Made by a program: the position numbers and the translations under genes. This document shows, piece after piece, positions 7,651-17,344 of a stretch of 38,529 nt of DNA (the stretch's first letter is position 1; every line of letters begins with the position of its first letter). The DNA lies in contig DASRBO010000121.1 in NCBI GenBank assembly GCA_035653595.1, positions 1 through 38,529 on the forward strand, read 5' to 3'. The DNA comes from DASRBO01 sp035653595 (GTDB taxonomy: Bacteria; Actinomycetota; Acidimicrobiia; Acidimicrobiales; JAJPHE01). Below the pieces are notes generated by a model. The model was not told the DNA's origin. It was given only the letters and a program-made list of their open reading frames with translations, and did no database searches.

Positions 7651-10600
7651 CTACAGGCCGGCGAAGGCCCGGCCCAGCAGGTCCTGGTCCTCGAGGTGGT
7701 GATGGGCGGCGCTGCCCGAGGCCGGGCTGGCCGACTCGGCCCGGCTCACATGGGAGAGCACGAAGTCCTCCCGCAGCAGGCGGTGCAGGCGGCCGTGGAC
7801 GAAGAACCACGCCCCCATGTTCTCCGGCTCCTCCTGCAGCCAGGTCACCTGGGACGCCCGCTGGTAGCGGGCGAGGATGGCCCCGATCTCCTCCTCAGGC
7901 CAGGGGTAGAGCTGTTCGACCCGCACCACCGCCACCCGGCCGGCCAGAGCACCGTCATCGTCGCGCCTGGCCATGGCCTCGTAGGCGATCTTGCCCGAGC
8001 ACAGGATCACCCGCTCCACCCTCGCCGCGTCCTGCACCGCCGGGTCGTCGAGGACCACCTGGAAGCTGCCGCCGGTCAAGGCGTCGATGGGTGAGCGCGA
8101 CTGGCGGGCCCGGAGGAGCGACTTGGGGGTGAAGATGACGAGAGGCACCTTCTTCTCCCGCACCACCTGGGCCCGCAGGACGTGGAAGTACTGGGCGGCG
8201 GTGGTGGCGTTGACGATGCAGAGGTTCCCGCTGGCGGCCAGGGTGAGGAACCGCTCGAGGCGCGCCGAGGAGTGCTCCGGGCCCTGACCCTCGTAACCGT
8301 GGGGCAGCAGCATGACCAGGCCGGAGGTCTGGCCCCACTTGTCCTCGGCGGCGGCGATGAACTGGTCGATGATCACCTGGCCGGCGTTGGCGAAGTCGCC
8401 GAACTGCGCCTCCCATGCCACCAGGGCGTCCTTGTGGACTACCGAGTAGCCGTACTCGAAGCCGAGGGCGGCGTACTCGCTGAGCAGGGAGTCGTAGATG
8501 AAGAAGCGTCCCAGGCGCCCGCCGTCCGAGCCCAGGTGGGCCAGGGGCACGTGCTCGTCGCCCGTGCGGTAGTCGACGAGCACGCCGTGGCGCTGGCTGA
8601 AGGTCCCCCGCCTGGTGTCCTGGCCCGCCAGCCGGACGTCGGTGCCCTCCAGGACCAGCGAGCCCAGGGCCATGGACTCGGCCATCGACCAGTCCACCTC
8701 GCCGGAGGCGTACAGGTCGGCCCGGGCCTTGAGCTGGCGCTCCAACTTGGGATGCACGGTGAAGCCGGCCGGGGCCCCGCTGATGGCGGCGGCCACCACG
8801 TCGAGCCTGGCCCGGTCCACGCCGGTCTCGACCGCCGGCAGGGGCCGCGGCTCGCGCAACTGGGTGGGAAGGGTGGTCGGATGGGGCGGGGCCGACGAAC
8901 GGGTCTCGTCCAGGGCCGTCTGCAGCCGGCGGGAGAAGTCCTCGAGGGCGGACTCGGCGTCCTCGAGGGTGATGTCGCCCCGGCTCACCAGCGTCTCGGT
9001 GTACAGCTTGCGCACCGAGCGGTGCTGGTCGATGAGCTCGTACATGCGGGGCTGGGTGTAGCTCGGCTCGTCGCCCTCGTTGTGGCCGTAGCGGCGATAG
9101 CACATCATGTCGATGACGACGTCCTTGTGGAACCGCTGACGGAAGGCGACCGCCAGACGACCGACCCGGACGCAGGCCTCGGGGTCGTCCCCGTTCACGT
9201 GGAAGATCGGCGCCTGGATCATCTTGGCCACGTCGGAGGCGTACACCGACGAGCGGGCCGATTCGGGCCCGGTGGTGAAGCCGAGCTGGTTGTTGATCAC
9301 CAGGTGCACCGTCCCTCCGGTGCGATAGCCGCGCAGCTGGGAGAGGTTGAGGGTTTCGGCCACCACCCCCTGACCGGCGAAGGCGGCGTCGCCGTGGATC
9401 AGAAGCGACAGCACCGGAAAGGCGCCGGGGTAGTCCTCGAGGTCCTGCTTCGCCCGGGTCATCCCCTCCACCACCGGATCGACCGCCTCGAGGTGGGACG
9501 GGTTGGACGCCAGGGTCACGGGCAGCTCGACACCGGAGAGCCCGGTGAACTTGCCTGTCGAACCCTTGTGGTACTTCACGTCCCCGGAGCCCTGCACGGT
9601 GTTGGGGTCGATGTCCCCCTCGAACTCACGGAAGAGCTCGCGGTAGGACTTGCCGATGATGTTGGCCAGGACGTTGAGCCGGCCACGGTGGGCCATCCCG
9701 AGCACCGCCTCGGACAGTCCCGCCACCGCCGCCTCGTCGAGCACGGCGTCGATGAGGGCGATCGCCGATTCGCCCCCCTCGAGGCCGAAGCGCTTCTGAC
9801 CCACGTACTTGGTGTGCAGGAAGCGTTCGAAGGCCTCGGCTGCGTTCAGGCGGCCCAGGATGTGGCGCTGCTCGGTGCTGGACAGCTCGGGTGACACGCC
9901 CTCGAGGTGCTCCTGGATCCACTGCTTCTGGTCGGGATCCTGGATGTGCATGTACTCGACGCCGACGGTCCGGCAGTAGGCGTCGCGCAGCACGCCCAGG
10001 ATCTCCCCCAGGGTGAGCACGTCGCGCCGGGCCAGGCCGTCGGTGAGGAACTGGCGGTCGAGGTCCCAGATGGTCAGCCCGTAGGTGGCCGGGTCCAGCT
10101 CGGCGTGCATGCGGGGCTCTTTGACGGCCAGGGGGTCGAGGTTGGCGATCAGATGACCCCGCACCCGGTACATGTTGATGATCGTCTGGACATGGACCTG
10201 CTTCTCGAGATGGGCCCGTTCGCGGTCCACCGGGTTGACGTCCTGGCGCCAGGACACCGGCTCGTAGGGGACGCCGATGGAACGGAACACGTCGACGTAG
10301 AAGCCGTCCGCCCCCATCAGCAGCTGGTGGACCCGGGCCAGGAACTCGCCCGACTCCGCCCCCTGGATGATCCGGTGGTCGTAGGTCGAGGTGACCGTGA
10401 CCACCTTGCCCACCCCCAGCTCGGCGATCATCCTCGGGTCGGCGGCGGCGTACTCGGCCGGGTACTCGATGGCCCCGACCCCGACGATCAGCCCCTGTCC
10501 GGCCATGAGCCGGGGGACGGATAGGACCGTCCCGAGGGTGCCCGGGTTGGTGATGGTGACGGTGGTGCCGGCCAGGTCGTCCGCGGTGGCCTTGTTGGTC

Positions 10601-11265
10601 CGCACCCGCCTGACGAGATCCTCATAGGCCATCCAGAAGGCCCGGAAGTCGAGGGTGTCGGCCCCCTTCACGCACGGCACCATGAGGGTGCGGGAGCCGT
10701 CCGGCCTGGTCACGTCGACGGCGAGGCCCAGCCCGACGTGTTCGTGGCGGACCACGCCGGCCTGGGTGCCGTTGGAGGCGGGCACGAACGTCGCGTTCAT
10801 GACCGGAACGTCCCGCAGCGCCCTCACCACGGCGAAGGCGATGAGGTGGGTGAAGCTCACCTTCCCGCCCCGCCCCCGGGCCAGGTGGTTGTTGATCATC
10901 CGCCGGTTGACCTCGATGAGCTTGGCCGGCACCTGCCTCACGCTGGTGGCGGTGGGCACGGACAGGCTGGCTTCCATGTTGGCCACCACCCGGGCGGCCG
11001 CCCCCCTCAGGGGCTGGGCGGCCTCACCCCCCGCCGCCGCCGGCGCTGGGGTGGGCGAGGGCTTGGCCGGCTCGGACCGGCTCTCCGGTGACGCCGGGGC
11101 CGCTGCGGGAGGCTCGGCCGGCGCCGGCCGGGGGACCTCGGCCGGGACGTCGGAGAAGAACTCCTGCCAGCTCTCGCTCACCGAGGAGGGGTCCCGCCGG
11201 TAGCGCTCGAGCATCTCGTCGACGAGCCAGGCGTTGGGGCCGAACGCCGTCGATTCCTCCGTCAT
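7651..11265 (-). CDS. kgd: Multifunctional 2-oxoglutarate decarboxylase / dehydrogenase E1-E2 component (KGD)
   Basis: This 1204-residue TCA-cycle enzyme is built as in mycobacteria. The N-terminal helix (NAWLVDEMLERYRRDPSSV) is followed by a Pro/Ala linker (about 41-90), then an E2 succinyltransferase catalytic domain (about 90-320) with the active site TYDHRIIQGAESG near residue 297. A ThDP-dependent E1o domain follows from about 370 (MAHRGRLNVLANI, GDAAFAGQGVVAETLNLS, INNQLGFTT, NGDDPEA) with a transketolase-like C-terminus (MLLPHGYEGQGPEHSSARLERFL, LQEEPENMGAW). There is no lipoyl domain, so lipoate must come from another E2. It decarboxylates 2-oxoglutarate and feeds succinyl transfer. 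A TAGCAT hexamer lies 9 nt before the ATG. In actinobacteria this family is controlled by GarA/OdhI; nothing in the window shows that. Confidence 0.96.
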   Translation of the reverse strand: MTEESTAFGPNAWLVDEMLERYRRDPSSVSESWQEFFSDVPAEVPRPAPAEPPAAAPASPESRSEPAKPSPTPAPAAAGGEAAQPLRGAAARVVANMEASLSVPTATSVRQVPAKLIEVNRRMINNHLARGRGGKVSFTHLIAFAVVRALRDVPVMNATFVPASNGTQAGVVRHEHVGLGLAVDVTRPDGSRTLMVPCVKGADTLDFRAFWMAYEDLVRRVRTNKATADDLAGTTVTITNPGTLGTVLSVPRLMAGQGLIVGVGAIEYPAEYAAADPRMIAELGVGKVVTVTSTYDHRIIQGAESGEFLARVHQLLMGADGFYVDVFRSIGVPYEPVSWRQDVNPVDRERAHLEKQVHVQTIINMYRVRGHLIANLDPLAVKEPRMHAELDPATYGLTIWDLDRQFLTDGLARRDVLTLGEILGVLRDAYCRTVGVEYMHIQDPDQKQWIQEHLEGVSPELSSTEQRHILGRLNAAEAFERFLHTKYVGQKRFGLEGGESAIALIDAVLDEAAVAGLSEAVLGMAHRGRLNVLANIIGKSYRELFREFEGDIDPNTVQGSGDVKYHKGSTGKFTGLSGVELPVTLASNPSHLEAVDPVVEGMTRAKQDLEDYPGAFPVLSLLIHGDAAFAGQGVVAETLNLSQLRGYRTGGTVHLVINNQLGFTTGPESARSSVYASDVAKMIQAPIFHVNGDDPEACVRVGRLAVAFRQRFHKDVVIDMMCYRRYGHNEGDEPSYTQPRMYELIDQHRSVRKLYTETLVSRGDITLEDAESALEDFSRRLQTALDETRSSAPPHPTTLPTQLREPRPLPAVETGVDRARLDVVAAAISGAPAGFTVHPKLERQLKARADLYASGEVDWSMAESMALGSLVLEGTDVRLAGQDTRRGTFSQRHGVLVDYRTGDEHVPLAHLGSDGGRLGRFFIYDSLLSEYAALGFEYGYSVVHKDALVAWEAQFGDFANAGQVIIDQFIAAAEDKWGQTSGLVMLLPHGYEGQGPEHSSARLERFLTLAASGNLCIVNATTAAQYFHVLRAQVVREKKVPLVIFTPKSLLRARQSRSPIDALTGGSFQVVLDDPAVQDAARVERVILCSGKIAYEAMARRDDDGALAGRVAVVRVEQLYPWPEEEIGAILARYQRASQVTWLQEEPENMGAWFFVHGRLHRLLREDFVLSHVSRAESASPASGSAAHHHLEDQDLLGRAFAGL

Positions 11266-11274
11266 GGCGCTTCG

Positions 11275-11280
11275 ATGCTA
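11275..11280 (-). promoter_or_regulatory. -10 hexamer TAGCAT for kgd
   Basis: TAGCAT reads on the minus strand 9 nt before the ATG at 11265. The spacing gives a leaderless or nearly leaderless transcript. The EttA promoter is 50 bp away on the other strand. Confidence 0.5.
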
Positions 11281-11329
11281 CCGGCGTCCGGGGACCATCC
11301 GGACCTTCGGGACGCCACCGTGCCCCGGC

Positions 11330-11335
11330 TACTTT
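11330..11335 (+). promoter_or_regulatory. -10 hexamer TACTTT for ettA
   Basis: TACTTT ends 7 nt before ATG 11343, with no Shine-Dalgarno sequence between them. This fits a leaderless mRNA. Confidence 0.6.
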
Positions 11336-11342
11336 GAGCCCG

Positions 11343-13022
<1,680 letters not shown>

Positions 13023-13204
13023 CGCCGGTGGGCGGGCTAACGCCGGGGCCGGGTGCACGGCGGACGCACCCGAGCCCCGACGCCTAAGAACGATCACATC
13101 TCCGACGCCGCCCGTCAATGCCAGCATCCACCAGGCCGGACCGAGGTACGCCCGGAGTGGTGCAAAGGGCTCAGATCGCGAGGCGCGGGGCCGATCGAGA
13201 TACC
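13023..13204 (+). other. Non-coding gap of about 180 bp
   Basis: This gap lies between ettA and the small zinc-finger gene. It holds GC-rich sequence with no strong hairpin, tRNA or riboswitch that I can recognise. A TACCGT hexamer sits at its downstream edge (13201-13206). Confidence 0.5.
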
Positions 13205-13426
13205 GTGGCCAACATCGTCGCCCAGAGCCGCGCCGTGGTGCGGACCATCGAACCCGGCAATTCCGCCGTATGCGCCCATTGCGGCGCTCCCGTCAAATTC
13301 GCCGCCCGGGCCCAGCTCCGGCAGGTGATCGCCAACGTGTACGTCGACGGGGTCTGGGACCGCGTCGAGCACTTCCACGAGCCCTGCTACAGCGAGGCCG
13401 GCAGCCCCCACGGTCCCGCCGCCTAA
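13205..13426 (+). CDS. Small zinc-finger protein (C-x2-C-x31-H-x2-C)
   Basis: The 73-residue basic protein has a putative zinc site: CAHC, then 31 residues, then HEPC, close to the Cys2-His-Cys spacing of PARP-type fingers. The central part (VKFAARAQLRQVIANVYVDGVWDRVEHFHEPCY) is conserved-looking but I do not recognise a named family. Start choice is open. GTG 13205 is the conventional pick, yet a TACCGT hexamer covers 13201-13206 and would put transcription at about 13214, where ATC is in frame. Longer in-frame GTGs exist at 13157/13160. It lies just upstream of the queDCE operon, which has its own promoter. Function unknown. Confidence 0.65.
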   Translation: MANIVAQSRAVVRTIEPGNSAVCAHCGAPVKFAARAQLRQVIANVYVDGVWDRVEHFHEPCYSEAGSPHGPAA

Positions 13427-13427
13427 C

Positions 13428-13433
13428 TACCCT
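13428..13433 (+). promoter_or_regulatory. -10 hexamer TACCCT for the queDCE operon
   Basis: TACCCT lies directly after the stop of the zinc-finger gene and 7 nt before GTG 13441. This favours 13441 over the adjacent GTG at 13438 and indicates a leaderless operon mRNA. I see no preQ1 riboswitch. Confidence 0.55.
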
Positions 13434-13440
13434 TGGGGTG

Positions 13441-13791
13441 GTGAGGACCAGGGTCGTCCGCTCCTTCCGCTTCGAGGCGGCCCACCAGCTGCCTTGGCAC
13501 CCCGGGGCCTGCCGCCGTCTCCACGGCCACAGCTACCGGCTGGAGGTGACCGCCGAGGGCCCCGTGGGGCCCGACGGCATGGTGATGGACTTCGCCGAGC
13601 TCGACCGGCTGGTCGTGGGCGAGGTGGTCGACCGCTTCGACCACCGCCTGCTCAACGACCTCATCGACAACCCCACCGCCGAGCTGGTGGCGGCCGAGGC
13701 GTGGAAGCGGATCGAGGCCGCCGGCGTTCGGCTGGTCGCCCTCCGCCTGTGGGAGACGGCCGACTCCTCGGTGGAGCTCGTGCGCGATTGA
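13441..13791 (+). CDS. queD: 6-carboxy-5,6,7,8-tetrahydropterin synthase
   Basis: QueD converts dihydroneopterin triphosphate to 6-carboxytetrahydropterin, the first dedicated step to preQ0. The 116-residue protein has the PTPS fold motifs: FEAAHQLPWHPGACRRLHGHSYRLEV, with the catalytic Cys and the HGH zinc ligands, VMDFAELDRLV, FDHRLLND, and the acidic residue in LRLWETADSSVEL. Length is normal. Its stop overlaps the queC start (TTGA). Identity is supported by the adjacent queC and queE. FolE, which supplies the substrate, is not in the window. Confidence 0.93.
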   Translation: MRTRVVRSFRFEAAHQLPWHPGACRRLHGHSYRLEVTAEGPVGPDGMVMDFAELDRLVVGEVVDRFDHRLLNDLIDNPTAELVAAEAWKRIEAAGVRLVALRLWETADSSVELVRD

Positions 13792-14450
13792 CCTCCTCGC
13801 TGGTGGTGCTGTCCGGGGGTCTGGACTCGACCGTCTGCATGGCCATGGCCGCCAGGCAGGGACCCGCCCTGGCCCTGAGCTTCGACTACGGGCAACGACA
13901 CTCCGTCGAGCTCGACCGGGCCGCCGCCGTCGCCCGCCACTACCGGGCCGAGCACCTGCTGGTGCACCTCGACACCCGTTCCTGGGGCGGGTCGGCCCTC
14001 ACCGATGCCTCCATCGAGGTTCCGGTCAACGGCGGGGACGACGGCATCCCGGCCACCTATGTGCCGGCCCGCAACATCATCTTCCTGAGCGTGGCCCTCG
14101 GGGTGTGCGAGGCCCGCTCCATCGACGCCGTCTACATCGGGGTGAACGCCATCGACTACAGCGGCTATCCCGACTGCCGTCCGGAGTTCATCGACGCCTT
14201 CCGCCGGGTGGCGGAGGTGGGCCAGAAGCGCGGCGTCGAGGGCGAGCCGGTCGACATCCGCACGCCGCTCATCGCCATGACCAAGGCGGAGATCGTCCGG
14301 GCCGGCATCGACCTCGAGGCCCCGCTCGGCCTCACCTGGTCCTGCTACCGCGAGGGCCCGGCGCCCTGCGGGGGCTGCGACGCCTGCCGGCTGCGGGCGG
14401 CCGGCTTCGCCGGGGCCGGGCTCGAGGACCCCGCCCTGGTCGGCGGATGA
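13788..14450 (+). CDS. queC: 7-cyano-7-deazaguanine synthase
   Basis: QueC is an ATP-dependent enzyme that turns 7-carboxy-7-deazaguanine into preQ0. The 220 residues contain the PP-loop SGGLDSTVC, the FDYGQRH segment, ATYVPARNIIFLS, and the C-terminal zinc site with four Cys (CYREGPAPCGGCDAC). The start is a TTG that overlaps the queD stop in the sequence TTGA; the next residues TSSLVVLSGGLDS match the usual short N-terminus. The stop overlaps the queE ATG (ATGA). Confidence 0.94.
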   Translation: MTSSLVVLSGGLDSTVCMAMAARQGPALALSFDYGQRHSVELDRAAAVARHYRAEHLLVHLDTRSWGGSALTDASIEVPVNGGDDGIPATYVPARNIIFLSVALGVCEARSIDAVYIGVNAIDYSGYPDCRPEFIDAFRRVAEVGQKRGVEGEPVDIRTPLIAMTKAEIVRAGIDLEAPLGLTWSCYREGPAPCGGCDACRLRAAGFAGAGLEDPALVGG

Positions 14451-15211
14451 CGCGGGAGGGGCTGTTGGTGGCCGAGGTCTTCTCGGCCATCCAGGGCGAG
14501 GGCGCCCACGTCGGCCGGCGCCAGGTCTTCCTGCGCCTGGCCGGCTGCAACATCCGCTGCCTCTACTGCGACCAGCCCGAGGCCCTCGAGCTGCGGCCGG
14601 GCCCGTGCCGGATCGAGCAGCGGGCCGGACGGCGGGACTGGTCGGTGCGGTCCAGCCCGCTGGAGGACAACGAGGTGGTCGCGGCCGTCGTGTCCCTCTG
14701 GGACCAGCTGACGCACCACTCCATCAGCGTCACCGGCGGCGAGCCGCTCATGCAGTCCGAGCGCCTCGCCCGGATTATGCCCGCCCTCAAGGGCCCGGGC
14801 CGGCGGATACACCTCGAGACCAACGGAACCCTCGGGCGCGCCCTGGCCCGGGTCCTGCCGTGGCTCGACGAGGTGAGCATGGACCTCAAGCTCCCGAGCG
14901 TGGACGGCGAGGGGGTCGGACCCGCCGCCCAGAGCGCCTTCATGGCCGCCGTGGTCGGGGCCGGGGTCGCACTGTCGGCCAAGATCGTCCTCGGGGCCGG
15001 CACCGACGAGGCCGAGCTGGTGGCGGCGGTGAAGGCGGTGGCGGCGATCGCCCCCGCCGCCGGCGTCTTCCTGCAGCCGGTGACGCCCTTCGGCGCCGTC
15101 ACCGAGGCGCCGTCGCCGGAGCAGGTCCTGGGCTGGCAGGAGCTGGCCCTTGCCCACCACCACGACGTCCGGGTCATCCCCCAGACCCACAAGCAGATCG
15201 GACAGCTGTAG
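14447..15211 (+). CDS. queE: 7-carboxy-7-deazaguanine synthase (radical SAM)
   Basis: QueE is a radical SAM enzyme that makes the 7-deazaguanine ring from carboxytetrahydropterin. The 254-residue protein shows the N-terminal EVFSAIQGEGAHVGRRQVFLRLAGCNIRCLYCD, with the cluster Cys in a CX3CX2C pattern, then SVTGGEPLMQ (the GGEP motif), HLETNGT and DEVSMDLKLPS. An insertion of about 25 residues follows the cluster motif, as in some QueE subtypes. It overlaps queC by 4 nt and abuts the next gene directly (TAG then GTG). Confidence 0.94.
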   Translation: MTREGLLVAEVFSAIQGEGAHVGRRQVFLRLAGCNIRCLYCDQPEALELRPGPCRIEQRAGRRDWSVRSSPLEDNEVVAAVVSLWDQLTHHSISVTGGEPLMQSERLARIMPALKGPGRRIHLETNGTLGRALARVLPWLDEVSMDLKLPSVDGEGVGPAAQSAFMAAVVGAGVALSAKIVLGAGTDEAELVAAVKAVAAIAPAAGVFLQPVTPFGAVTEAPSPEQVLGWQELALAHHHDVRVIPQTHKQIGQL

Positions 15212-16093
15212 GTGCGGGTCGCCATCACCGGCAGCCACGGACTGATCGGATCCGCCCTCGCCCGGCGGCTGCGGGACTCCGGTCACCAGGTGGTGTCGCT
15301 GGTGCGGGGGTCGCCGGGGCCGGCGGAGCTGTCCTGGGCCCCGGGCCGGCCGCCGGCGCTGTCGGGCTTCGACGCCGTGGTCCACCTGGCCGGGGCGCCC
15401 CTCGGGGAGCGGCGGTGGAGCGACGCCTACCGGGCCGAAGTCATGGCCAGCCGGAGGGAAGGCACGGCGACGATCGCCCGGGCGGTGGCCGAGGCCCCAG
15501 CCCCCCGCCCGGTCCTGGTGTCGGCCTCGGCCGTCGGCTACTACGGGTCCCGGGGCCCCGACCTGCTGACCGAGGACGCCCCCGCCGGCGAGGGCTTCCT
15601 GGCCGAGGTCGTGTCGGTGTGGGAGGCGGCGGCGGAGCCGGCCCGCCAGGCCGGGGCCAGGGTGGTCCATCCCCGCTTCGGCGTGGTGCTCTCACCCGCC
15701 GGCGGGGCCCTGCGGCGCCAGCTCCCCCTCTTCCGCCTGGGCCTGGGCGGGCCCATGGGCTCGGGCCGGCAGTACCTGAGCTGGATCGCCCTCGACGACG
15801 CCGTCTCCGCCCTGTGGCACCTGGTCGAGCGGGAGCAGCTGTCGGGGCCGTTCAACCTGTGCTCGCCTCTGCCCGTCACCCAGGCCGAGTTCGCCTCCCG
15901 CCTCGGTGCCACCCTGCACCGCCCCGCCCGCCTGCGGGCCCCGGCGGCGGCGCTCCGGCTGGCCCTCGGCCGCCAGATGGCCGACGAGCTGCTGCTGGCG
16001 AGCCAGCGGGCGATCCCCGCCCGCCTCGAGGCCAGCGGCTTCCGGTTCGGCCACGGCGAGCTGGGCGCCGCCCTGTCCTTCCTCCTGCGGTGA
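15212..16093 (+). CDS. TIGR01777/SDR39U1-type NAD(P)-dependent epimerase
   Basis: This 293-residue short-chain dehydrogenase-like protein has the N-terminal nucleotide motif ITGSHGLIGSAL (GxxGxxG), VVHLAGAPLGERRW, SASAVGYYGSRG and a C-terminal DUF1731-like segment (RLRAPAAALRLALGRQMADELLLASQRAIPARLEASGFRF). These are hallmarks of the YfcH/SDR39U1 group, whose substrate is mostly unknown. The GTG start follows the queE stop with no gap, and its own stop overlaps the next start (GTGA). It is therefore part of the que transcript. Confidence 0.88.
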   Translation: MRVAITGSHGLIGSALARRLRDSGHQVVSLVRGSPGPAELSWAPGRPPALSGFDAVVHLAGAPLGERRWSDAYRAEVMASRREGTATIARAVAEAPAPRPVLVSASAVGYYGSRGPDLLTEDAPAGEGFLAEVVSVWEAAAEPARQAGARVVHPRFGVVLSPAGGALRRQLPLFRLGLGGPMGSGRQYLSWIALDDAVSALWHLVEREQLSGPFNLCSPLPVTQAEFASRLGATLHRPARLRAPAAALRLALGRQMADELLLASQRAIPARLEASGFRFGHGELGAALSFLLR

Positions 16094-17340
16094 CCTCCCC
16101 GACCGACAGCGACGTGGTGGTGGTGGGCGCCGGCCCGGCCGGGACGGCCGCCGCTGTGGTGCTGGCCCGTGCCGGGCTGAGGGTGACGTGCCTGGACCGG
16201 GCCGTGTTCCCCCGCGACAAGTGCTGCGGGGACGGACTGACCGCCTCGGCCCTGCATCAGCTGGAGGGGCTGGGCCTTAGGCCCGAGGCGGTGGCCTCCT
16301 GGTGGCCGGTGGCCGAGGTGGTTCTCGCCTCCCCCTCGGGCCGCAGGGTCGAGCTGACCCTGCCGGACTCCGGACTGCACGCGGCGGTGGCCCGCCGCTT
16401 CGACCTCGACGCCGCCCTGGTCGAGCTGGCCCGCCGACAGGGGGCCGAGGTGGTGGAAGGGGCGCGGGTGACCAGGGCCGAGGTCGACATCGACCGGGTC
16501 ACCCTCACCACGGCTGACGGCCGGCGCTGGCGGGCCGGCTACGTCCTCGGGTGCGACGGGGTGTGGTCCCCCCTGCGCAAGCTGGTCTGCCCCCGCCCGG
16601 AAGCCCGGGCCTACCTGGGCGAGTGGCACGCCTTCCGCCAGTACCGCCGCTCGGACTCCCCCGAGGCCCGCCGGCTGTGGGTGTGGTTCGAGCCCGACCT
16701 GCTGCCCGGTTACGCCTGGTCCTTCCCGCTGGCCGACGGGTGGGTGAACTTCGGCTTCGGGGTGCCCCGCCGGCCCGGTGAGGCCAGCGGGCGGCTGGGC
16801 TCGGTCCTGTCCGAGCTGGCCCGCCGGCCCGGCATCGCCCCCGTCATCGGCAGCGAGGGCGCCGGGCACGCCACGCCCAAGGCATGGCCCATACCGGCGG
16901 CGGTGGCCTCGGGTCTGCTCAGCGCGGCGGGGGGCAGGGTGCTCTTCGCCGGCGACGCCGCCCGGGCGGCCGACCCCCTTACGGGGGAGGGCATCGGCCA
17001 GGCCCTGGAGACGGGGGCGATGGCCGCCACCGCCGTGCTGGCGGCCGGGGCCCACCGGCCGGGCCACGCCGCCGACCACTACCGCCGCCGGGTCGGGGCC
17101 GGCCTGGCCGTCGACAACCGGCTGGCGGGGCGGCTGTCGAGGCTGCTGGCCACCCCCCTCGGGGCCAGAGCCGCCCTGCGGGCGGCGGACGGGTCGGCCT
17201 GGACCAGGGCCAACTTCGCCCGGTGGATGTGGGAGGACTACCCCCGCGCCGTTCTGGTCACCCCGGGCCGCTGGCGGCGGGGGATGCTGCGGCCCTCGGG
17301 CGCCTTCGCCCCCGGGGCCCCGGCGGCCCTGCCGGCCTGA
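16090..17340 (+). CDS. Geranylgeranyl-reductase-family FAD oxidoreductase
   Basis: The 416-residue flavoprotein has an N-terminal dinucleotide fold (VVVVGAGPAGTAAAVVLARAG), the family motif PRDKCCGDGLTASAL, a middle LGCDGVWSPLRK and the FAD-binding GRVLFAGDAARAADPLTGEGIGQALETG. Members reduce isoprenoid double bonds, for example in menaquinone (MenJ type) or geranylgeranyl groups. A quinone or lipid substrate is plausible but unproven. The GTG overlaps the upstream stop in GTGA. It ends the que operon and lies 4 bp from the convergent acyl-CoA dehydrogenase gene. Confidence 0.87.
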   Translation: MTSPTDSDVVVVGAGPAGTAAAVVLARAGLRVTCLDRAVFPRDKCCGDGLTASALHQLEGLGLRPEAVASWWPVAEVVLASPSGRRVELTLPDSGLHAAVARRFDLDAALVELARRQGAEVVEGARVTRAEVDIDRVTLTTADGRRWRAGYVLGCDGVWSPLRKLVCPRPEARAYLGEWHAFRQYRRSDSPEARRLWVWFEPDLLPGYAWSFPLADGWVNFGFGVPRRPGEASGRLGSVLSELARRPGIAPVIGSEGAGHATPKAWPIPAAVASGLLSAAGGRVLFAGDAARAADPLTGEGIGQALETGAMAATAVLAAGAHRPGHAADHYRRRVGAGLAVDNRLAGRLSRLLATPLGARAALRAADGSAWTRANFARWMWEDYPRAVLVTPGRWRRGMLRPSGAFAPGAPAALPA

Positions 17341-17344
17341 GCGA

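Noticed and set aside
8182..9894. 570-codon open frame on the plus strand inside kgd
   Set aside because: High GC leaves few stops on the opposite strand. The sequence is low-complexity and has no domain, whereas the minus-strand KGD motifs are complete.
13427..13441. preQ1/preQ0 riboswitch before queD
   Set aside because: Only 14 bp separate the genes and the promoter takes all of it, so there is no room for an aptamer.
14345..15670. 441-codon minus-strand open frame across queE and the epimerase
   Set aside because: It is antisense to two genes with intact catalytic motifs and shows only Gly/Arg/Pro-biased sequence.
14605..16089. Upstream extension of the geranylgeranyl-reductase-family gene
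   Set aside because: It runs out of frame through queE and the epimerase. The dinucleotide-binding motif begins about 10 residues after GTG 16090, which is the GTGA overlap.
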